NCBI GenBank assembly: GCA_011524675.1
Contig: WTJX01000256.1
Coordinates: 1-5,042, forward strand
Direction: 5' to 3'
Length of the DNA: 5,042 bases
Origin: Cytophagales bacterium
Lineage (GTDB): Bacteria; Bacteroidota; Bacteroidia; Cytophagales; JAAEPT01
Made by a program: the position numbers and the translations under genes. Shown piece by piece: positions 1-5,042 of the stretch (position 1 is the first letter of the stretch; each line of letters starts with the position of its first letter). The notes beneath the pieces were generated by a model. The model was not told the DNA's origin. It was given only the letters and a program-made list of their open reading frames with translations, and did no database searches.

Positions 1-1176
1 AAAATCTATCTCCTCATAAAATGCCCAGCTATCTTCGTATAGTCTAGACAAATGATAACCACCATCTATATCTTGATTTACTTCTTGCCTAAGGTTGTTT
101 GATTCTGAAAAGTTTTCTGCTTCTACATGAATACTGCCTTTTCCATGATCTTTAGTATCGGTTTGACTTTTGTCTAATGTGTACATGATTTGTTGGATAG
201 TACCATCATCATTAAAACTCATTTTCTCAAAGCAGGCAGATCTTTTATACCTACTACCACCATTAACTCTAAATCCTTTATGATAGAAAAAATACCATTT
301 CTTTTTGAATTGAATCACAGACATATGATCTGGAGCTCCATTTTGACCGTAAGTTATGTGCCCTTTAAAATTGGCATAACCTTCTTTGGTACTATGTATA
401 GTTTTCTTGGGTTGTATAGGGAAATCTGGTGATGGTATAGGACTGTCTGCCATCCAATACCCTGTTCTATTTCCCGATCTTGCCATAAAATAATAGATGC
501 CATCCTTTTTAAACATCGTTACTGCTTCCGAAACGATGTCTCCTGGGGCAGAAATAGGATACCAATCACCATCTAGTTCAAGCATATTATCTTTTAGTTT
601 GGCAGCCCACATTTGACGACTTTCATCTCCCATATTCACTTTGTTGTCACTCCCATACATATAGGCTTGACCATCGTCATCAACAAAAACAGTAGGGTCA
701 AAAATGCTTGCTATTTTTCCTTGAATTGTTTCTTCCCAAGGCCCTGTAGGAGTTTTGCTTTTCATAACTCCTATATGCGTTTTGTCATAAGGAAAATAAA
801 AATAATAATAGCCGTTTTTATAAGCACAGTCTGGAGCATTCATCTGTCCTTCAGCCCAATCAAGCTTACGTGGTTTTAAAAAAATACCATGATTAGTCCA
901 GTTTTTTAAGTCCGAAGATTCTAATAATGCATAATCTTGCATGGAAGTATAATTTTCGGCGTTTTCTTGGTCGTGAGAACAATAGACATAAACTTTACCA
1001 TTATACACCTCAGCAGCAGGATCTGCTAAGTACAAAAAGTTCGGGTCTGATTTTCTTAAAATAGGATTGTGGCTCTCTTGTGCTTTAAATTGATTTATAA
1101 AACAAAATGTAAGGCATAGAGCAAAAATGATTTTTATGTTTTTCAAACGTTGACAGAAATATTTATTTATGAGCAT
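1..1176 (-). CDS. Secreted glycoside hydrolase family 43 enzyme with C-terminal CBM6-like module (partial, 3' end off window)
   Basis: The first 392 residues are visible and the frame stays open through base 1, so the C-terminus is missing. Residues 1-32 form a signal peptide (basic start, hydrophobic IIFALCLTFCFI, likely cleavage after FKA); no lipobox fits. Residues about 35-335 match the five-bladed GH43 beta-propeller: D52 in LADPAAEVYNGKVYVY (probable general base), D160 in FDPTVFVDDDGQAY (pKa-modulating Asp), E217 in VSEAVTMFKKDGIYYF (probable general acid) and H284 in PDHMSV, followed by KKKWYFFYHKG and the RSACFEKMSFNDDGTI strand. From about residue 348, IHVEAENFSES, DIDGGYHLS and SWAFYEEIDF look like the first third of a family-6 carbohydrate-binding module. 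Such enzymes are mostly beta-xylosidases or alpha-L-arabinofuranosidases; the subfamily is not certain. The start is the only ATG after the in-frame stop at 1216-1218. It lies 90 bp downstream of a sulfatase gene and probably acts on the same glycan. A type IX secretion tail cannot be judged because the end is missing. Confidence 0.9.
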   Translation of the reverse strand, partial: MLINKYFCQRLKNIKIIFALCLTFCFINQFKAQESHNPILRKSDPNFLYLADPAAEVYNGKVYVYCSHDQENAENYTSMQDYALLESSDLKNWTNHGIFLKPRKLDWAEGQMNAPDCAYKNGYYYFYFPYDKTHIGVMKSKTPTGPWEETIQGKIASIFDPTVFVDDDGQAYMYGSDNKVNMGDESRQMWAAKLKDNMLELDGDWYPISAPGDIVSEAVTMFKKDGIYYFMARSGNRTGYWMADSPIPSPDFPIQPKKTIHSTKEGYANFKGHITYGQNGAPDHMSVIQFKKKWYFFYHKGFRVNGGSRYKRSACFEKMSFNDDGTIQQIMYTLDKSQTDTKDHGKGSIHVEAENFSESNNLRQEVNQDIDGGYHLSRLYEDSWAFYEEIDF

Positions 1177-1266
1177 AAGTGGCAAATAATTAAGGTTATC
1201 ATTAAATAGTATAAGCTATTTCTAAAAATTCTAAGATGTTTTAGGGCACCGAAAAATGAATTAATA
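1177..1266 (-). other. 90-bp spacer between the second sulfatase and GH43 genes
   Basis: AT-rich gap without Shine-Dalgarno sequence or convincing promoter boxes. It holds one weak inverted repeat (6-bp A/T-dominated stem, 1204-1209 with 1216-1221, 6-nt loop) that lacks a following T run and is unlikely to terminate transcription efficiently. Stop codons in the GH43 frame at 1216-1218 and further upstream limit how far that gene could extend. Confidence 0.45.
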
Positions 1267-2790
1267 TTAGTGTTTGTTTTGTGGGTTATTTTTCTTTTTA
1301 GTACCCCATTTTTTGATGATGTCATATTTTGTTTGCCAAGGAACATTCCTGTCAAAAAAAGTTCCATAAGTTTCATAGTCATTGTATTTTACAACGCCTT
1401 TTTGCCATAGATTCACTTCTCTATCATAAGCTTCTCTCATCGAAAGCAGTTGTTTTTGATAGTGTTGATCCACGGCACAATTTTTTAACTCTAGAGGATC
1501 ATTTTTTAAGTCAAACAGCTCTTCACAAGCCTTCATATGATCGTCTTGATACCACCAATAGGTATATTTCCAATCTTTGGTCAAACAAGTCAAGCTCCTA
1601 GTAGGGATTTTATCATAAACATTCATGAATGCCATCTGAGTACGTATGTCTTTTTTTGGGTCATCTAAGAGGGGTAATAAGCTTTTACCATCCATATGTT
1701 CAGGAATTGGCAAGCCTGCCAATGCTAAAATAGTAGGGGCAAAGTCAATATTTCCTGTTAATGCTCCACATCTCAATTTTTTACCTGCTACCTTACTTCT
1801 AGGATCGTAAATCATCATGGGAGCTCTTGCAGCCTCTTCCATGGGCAATACCTTAGAAGCATATCCGTGAGCACCACATATATAACCATTGTCGCTGGTA
1901 TAAATAATTACTGTATTCTTATCAATCCCTTGCTTTTTTAATTCTTCTCGTATCATCCCAATGGCAACATCAATACCGTAGATCAATTGATAGTATTTTT
2001 GCATTACTTCATCGTAGTCCGTATCGTACTTCCAAATATGGAATCTTTCATACTGTCTTCCTTGTTTACTTTGTTCAGACATGTGTTTGGCGTATTCCCT
2101 TCCAAAATTATCAGGTTTAGTAAATGTCTTTCCTTTATATACGTGGTCAAACCGAGGGTCTGGCGTAGGAGGCATATGCGGTGCTTTAAAACTAATGGAT
2201 AAGCAAAAAGGCTTGTTTTGTTGTACCGCCTTTTTAATAAAGTCTTGTCCAAAAGCTCCATAAGACAAAGTAGAATGAGGGTACTTTTGAGCATAGTCTT
2301 TCATAGATTGATTCTTTTTGGTTTCGTATTCTGTTTGATGTGAACCCCCTCCCCAGACATCAAAATCTTCAGGACACATTCCTTCATGCGCTTCCTGCCC
2401 CTCTACCTCTATTCCAAATTTACCTGCAAAGCCTACCATATAGCCTGCTTCTCTCAACAAAACAGGGTAGGACTTTTTCCAAGTAGATTGTTTCATCTTA
2501 CCATGACTGAAATTGGTGCCTGTTTTATACTCATACATTCCTGTAAGAATAGATGCTCTACTAGCTTTACAAATGGCAGTAGTATTGTAGTGTTTATCAA
2601 AGACCACCCCATCCGTTCCTAATAGATCCATTTGAGGTGTTTTTACTTCAGGATTTCCATAACACCCGACGGATAATGTATTTTGATCATCTGCCATTAA
2701 ATAAATGATATTAGGACGGCTTTTTGATTCTGCCCATAGGGTTATGACTTGAAAGCTGATTAAAAGAAAGGTATGAATGGTTCGATTCAT
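1267..2790 (-). CDS. Secreted S1-family sulfatase, divergent CxASR type
   Basis: Second formylglycine-dependent sulfatase, 507 aa with the chosen start. The open frame continues upstream to an ATG at 2898, but that would overlap the preceding gene by 56 bp and place 36 polar, cysteine-containing residues before the signal peptide. The ATG at 2790 begins MNRTIHTFLLISFQ, a good Sec signal with probable cleavage after LWA (residue 20). Visible active-site features are metal ligands D34-D35 (MADDQNT), the formylglycine motif C74-K-A-S-R78, K124 in AGKFGIE, H205 in KAPHMPP, D300-N301 in TSDNG, H308 in GAHG and K313. The position that is histidine in the usual GKWH motif is glycine here (G126). The sulfatase fold fills the protein; the lysine- and asparagine-rich tail after about residue 495 has no recognisable domain. 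It follows the first sulfatase by 52 bp and precedes the GH43 gene, suggesting desulfation of the same glycan at another position. The two sulfatases are distant paralogues, not a recent duplication. Exact substrate unknown. Confidence 0.94.
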   Translation of the reverse strand: MNRTIHTFLLISFQVITLWAESKSRPNIIYLMADDQNTLSVGCYGNPEVKTPQMDLLGTDGVVFDKHYNTTAICKASRASILTGMYEYKTGTNFSHGKMKQSTWKKSYPVLLREAGYMVGFAGKFGIEVEGQEAHEGMCPEDFDVWGGGSHQTEYETKKNQSMKDYAQKYPHSTLSYGAFGQDFIKKAVQQNKPFCLSISFKAPHMPPTPDPRFDHVYKGKTFTKPDNFGREYAKHMSEQSKQGRQYERFHIWKYDTDYDEVMQKYYQLIYGIDVAIGMIREELKKQGIDKNTVIIYTSDNGYICGAHGYASKVLPMEEAARAPMMIYDPRSKVAGKKLRCGALTGNIDFAPTILALAGLPIPEHMDGKSLLPLLDDPKKDIRTQMAFMNVYDKIPTRSLTCLTKDWKYTYWWYQDDHMKACEELFDLKNDPLELKNCAVDQHYQKQLLSMREAYDREVNLWQKGVVKYNDYETYGTFFDRNVPWQTKYDIIKKWGTKKKNNPQNKH

Positions 2791-2842
2791 AAATAGTATA
2801 TTTTTGATAATGCAATAGGTTTTATATTGGAGAAAACAATGC
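2791..2842 (-). other. 52-bp spacer between the two sulfatase genes
   Basis: AT-rich gap between the TAA of the first sulfatase and the chosen ATG of the second. I see no Shine-Dalgarno sequence, no Bacteroidota-type TAnnTTTG promoter box and no hairpin followed by a T run. The simplest reading is read-through transcription. Confidence 0.5.
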
Positions 2843-5014
2843 TTATTGAAAAATAAAAGAGACTCCTTCTGAGGCATCTGTCTTGTTGCCCCACTCATTC
2901 AAAGCCGTAATACGAACAAAAAGCTTTTGATTTTTAGGCAAAGATTCAAAATTGGATAGTTGATTCAATTTTAGTTCTTGTTGTTTGATATGATCTTTTT
3001 GAGCGATGATATTAGAAAAGTCTTTGTCTGTTGCTATTTCAAGAACATAATGCAAAGCACCGCCAGAAAAATTAGAAGAAGAACTAGTCCAAGCAAATGC
3101 ACTAGTAGCTTTCATCACTGCGCCTTCTTTGGGCGCATAGGGAGGTAATCTTCTATGCTTCAACTTCTCCAATCTAGGGTCTATCAATTGATTACCGAGA
3201 GGAATATCCTTAGCATCAGAAGTTGCCATTGGCAATCCCATCGCTTTTGGCGTTTGCCAAGTACTTAGATTTCTCTTGTAAATATCTGCGTTCAATACAT
3301 AAACATAATGTGCTGAGTGCCTTTTTCCATCGACTAGGTATCCTGCCCTCATTTCTACATGCTCTTTCTTAGGCAAGGTGACTTTAAAAGTAACTTCTTT
3401 AGCTCCTTTAGGAATGGGGATTTCCTTTACAACTCCTGCAATATCCAAATAAGCCTTGTCCGCTTTTTGTAGACCACCTCCTGTCCATCCGGTAGAAGGG
3501 TCTTTGTACTTGCTCTCAATGGGTAAATCTAATTCCGCAGGAAACCTTCTCAAAGAAATCTCATAATGCCCTGCAGTTTCAATATTCACCATCCAAGGCT
3601 CATCCATAATATCAACCCTTTCTATAATATGTCCTTGAACTACAGGAGGTTGTTTATGTGTTTTCCCTCTTTTTACCCTAATGTCATGAGCATTCAAAGG
3701 TACTGGGTTTTGTTTTTCTGAACCCAAGACAAAATAAGCGATAGGATCAGGCAACACTTTTTCACGGTATGCTTTATAATCTGCCCTCAGTTGATTCACA
3801 ATGTCTGAATGACTTTTCATGACATTACGAACTTGCATAGGGTCTTTTTCAAGGTTATATAACTTATTATTGTCAAGCAAACGCCATTTACTTTTTAAAA
3901 CAGCAGTAGATTCCCATTCTCCCATTTCCCAATTCGTAACCACGACAGAACGCTCTTCTATCGATTTTTCATCACCATACAAAGCGGATTTCAAACTAAC
4001 ACCAGAATAATCTACATTTGTTTTTTTGAAACCTAATAGATCTATAAAAGTGGGTAACAAATCTACATGAGCCGTCAAAGCATTTAAGTCTTTTCCTTGG
4101 TCAAACCCTCCTTTTGGCCAACGCATAAAACAAGGTACTTTGTGCCCTCCTTCTAATACGTCTCCTTTATGTCCTCTCATCCCCGCATCAAAATAATATG
4201 TACCGATATTAGAGCCGTTGTCAGAAGTCAAAATTACAATTGTATTCTCTTCTATCCCTTCCTCTTTTAGCATCTTCATTAGTTTACCAAAATTTTCATC
4301 AATGTTGGTAATCATTCCATAAAATGGAGCAGGGGTAAAGGTTGGGTCATACAAGTCTAAGTACTTTTGAGGTGCTCTAAAAGGAGCGTGAGGTGCGTTG
4401 GTTGCGATATAAGCAAAGAATGGCTTTTTTTCTTTGTTCGATTTTTTGATGTATTTAGCTGCCTCATCAAACCATATATCTGTGCAATATCCTTCAAATT
4501 TTTGAAGCTTGTCATTCACCCAATACGTATCATTAAAATAGTCATTCCCCCAGAAATCTGGTGTCTGAGAAACCCCTCCTCCATGGTGATAGACAAGATG
4601 TTGAAAACCTCTATCTTCGGGTCTAAAAGGGTAAGCATCCCCTAAGTGCCACTTTCCAAACAAAGCTGTACTATAGCCATTTTGGGCAAACACTTCGGGC
4701 ATCATTTGCTCTTTGGCAAAAGGTAATTCCCTTCCTTCAATAGTAGCATGAACACCTACCACATGACAGTACTTACCGGTCATAAATGAACTACGACTAG
4801 GTGCACAAGTAGGACTAACATGAAAGTCATTAAATCTCAGAGATTGCTTGGCAAAAGCATCCATTTGAGGTGTTTGTATCAACTTATTTCCATAGTAACC
4901 CAAGTCTCCCATTCCTAGATCATCTGCCACAATCAAAATTACATTCGGTTTAACCCCTGCTTTCATTTCAAATGAAAGCATAAGCATAATCACTATATAC
5001 CTCAATTTTACCAT
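2843..5014 (-). CDS. Secreted S1-family (arylsulfatase-type) sulfatase with C-terminal beta-sandwich and FN3-like domains
   Basis: Formylglycine-dependent sulfatase of 723 aa, expected to hydrolyse sulfate esters on a glycan in the periplasm or at the cell surface. Residues 1-19 look like a Sec signal peptide with likely cleavage after MKA. The catalytic domain spans about residues 22-420: metal-binding D31-D32 (VADDLGMGD), the maturation motif C70-A-P-S-R74, K121 and H123 in GKWHLG, H209 in NAPHAPF, D265-N266 in TSDNG, and K283 in GMRGHKGD. All usual S1 active-site residues are therefore present. The protein is longer than a simple sulfatase (often 450-550 aa): residues about 465-580 form a beta-rich segment (AGHYEISLRRFP) like that seen behind many planctomycete and Bacteroidota arylsulfatases, and about 622-722 resemble an FN3 fold. 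The start is secure: it is the first ATG after an in-frame TAA at 5030-5032, and the signal peptide follows directly. It is the first gene of a three-gene run. Sulfated substrate and S1 subfamily cannot be read from sequence alone. Confidence 0.95.
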   Translation of the reverse strand: MVKLRYIVIMLMLSFEMKAGVKPNVILIVADDLGMGDLGYYGNKLIQTPQMDAFAKQSLRFNDFHVSPTCAPSRSSFMTGKYCHVVGVHATIEGRELPFAKEQMMPEVFAQNGYSTALFGKWHLGDAYPFRPEDRGFQHLVYHHGGGVSQTPDFWGNDYFNDTYWVNDKLQKFEGYCTDIWFDEAAKYIKKSNKEKKPFFAYIATNAPHAPFRAPQKYLDLYDPTFTPAPFYGMITNIDENFGKLMKMLKEEGIEENTIVILTSDNGSNIGTYYFDAGMRGHKGDVLEGGHKVPCFMRWPKGGFDQGKDLNALTAHVDLLPTFIDLLGFKKTNVDYSGVSLKSALYGDEKSIEERSVVVTNWEMGEWESTAVLKSKWRLLDNNKLYNLEKDPMQVRNVMKSHSDIVNQLRADYKAYREKVLPDPIAYFVLGSEKQNPVPLNAHDIRVKRGKTHKQPPVVQGHIIERVDIMDEPWMVNIETAGHYEISLRRFPAELDLPIESKYKDPSTGWTGGGLQKADKAYLDIAGVVKEIPIPKGAKEVTFKVTLPKKEHVEMRAGYLVDGKRHSAHYVYVLNADIYKRNLSTWQTPKAMGLPMATSDAKDIPLGNQLIDPRLEKLKHRRLPPYAPKEGAVMKATSAFAWTSSSSNFSGGALHYVLEIATDKDFSNIIAQKDHIKQQELKLNQLSNFESLPKNQKLFVRITALNEWGNKTDASEGVSFIFQ

Positions 5015-5030
5015 ATTTTTTTTTGTTAGT
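5015..5030 (-). promoter_or_regulatory. A-rich translation leader of the first sulfatase gene
   Basis: On the minus strand a run of nine A (5016-5024) ends two bases before the ATG, and no GGAGG-like Shine-Dalgarno sequence is present. A-rich, Shine-Dalgarno-free leaders are usual for Bacteroidota and support the start at 5014. Only 28 bp upstream are visible, so no promoter can be assigned and an upstream cotranscribed gene is possible. Confidence 0.4.
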
Positions 5031-5042
5031 TAAATTCACGAA

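Larger units (their letters stand above)
1..5014 (-). other. Putative operon segment for sulfated polysaccharide breakdown
   Basis: Three co-directional genes (sulfatase, sulfatase, GH43-CBM6) are separated by 52 and 90 bp with no strong terminator or clear internal promoter seen. All three products carry signal peptides. Sulfatases grouped with glycosidases are a hallmark of Bacteroidota polysaccharide utilization loci for algal or host sulfated glycans. Cotranscription and the shared substrate are inferences; both ends of the locus lie outside the window. Confidence 0.6.

Noticed and set aside
190..879. Plus-strand open frames of 80 and 88 codons opposite the GH43 gene
   Set aside because: Their translations show no recognisable domain, and the minus strand here encodes a continuous, motif-rich GH43 protein, so these are antisense shadows.
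1204..1221. Inverted repeat with 6-bp stem as a possible terminator after the second sulfatase
   Set aside because: The stem is almost entirely A/T pairs and is not followed by a T run on the minus strand, so termination is not supported.
1167..1382. Minus-strand 71-codon open frame spanning the end of the second sulfatase, the spacer and the start of the GH43 gene
   Set aside because: It is out of frame with two well-supported genes and has no recognisable domain.
1987..2622. Several 60-96 codon open frames on both strands inside the second sulfatase
   Set aside because: They lie entirely within the sulfatase coding sequence in other frames and show no recognisable motif.
2791..2898. N-terminal extension of the second sulfatase to an ATG at 2898
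   Set aside because: It would overlap the end of the first sulfatase gene and put 36 residues in front of a clear signal peptide; the ATG at 2790 is the better start.
4367..4645. Plus-strand 92-codon open frame with a cysteine-rich start opposite the first sulfatase
   Set aside because: It is antisense to conserved sulfatase catalytic-domain sequence and has no homology I recognise.
2626..4875. 17-bp identical direct repeat at 2626-2642 and 4859-4875
   Set aside because: Both copies encode the conserved TPQMD stretch near the N-terminus of the two sulfatases, so common ancestry of the domain explains it without a mobile or regulatory repeat.

Overview
The window is AT-rich and all of its real genes lie on the minus strand, so transcription runs from right to left. 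It shows three consecutive secreted carbohydrate-processing enzymes: a large S1-type sulfatase with extra C-terminal domains (2843-5014), a second, divergent S1-type sulfatase (1267-2790), and a family-43 glycoside hydrolase whose C-terminal CBM6-like module is cut off by the left edge (1-1176). Gaps are short (52 and 90 bp), no strong terminator is visible between the genes, and the plus-strand ORFs are shadows. No RNA gene, mobile element or CRISPR array is visible, and there is no gene-free stretch above 300 bp.

The style suggests a marine or algal-associated member of Bacteroidota: low GC, no Shine-Dalgarno sequences, an A-rich leader just before the first start codon, Sec signal peptides on every protein, and several sulfatases packed beside a glycosidase. 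The genus cannot be fixed from this sequence; Planctomycetes and Lentisphaerae also carry many such sulfatases, but the base composition and leaders fit Bacteroidota better.

Read together, the genes look like part of a polysaccharide utilization locus for a sulfated polysaccharide. The two sulfatases would remove sulfate esters at different positions, and the GH43 enzyme would release a pentose (xylose or arabinose) or a related sugar from the desulfated chain. Sulfated, xylose-containing green-algal ulvan is one candidate substrate, but fucoidan, sulfated arabinans or galactans cannot be excluded. No SusC/SusD pair, regulator or sulfatase-maturing enzyme lies inside the window.

I see no clearly new system. 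The points most worth a second look are the unassigned C-terminal half of the first sulfatase, and the second sulfatase, which has a CxASR maturation motif and lacks the histidine usually found after its active-site lysine.
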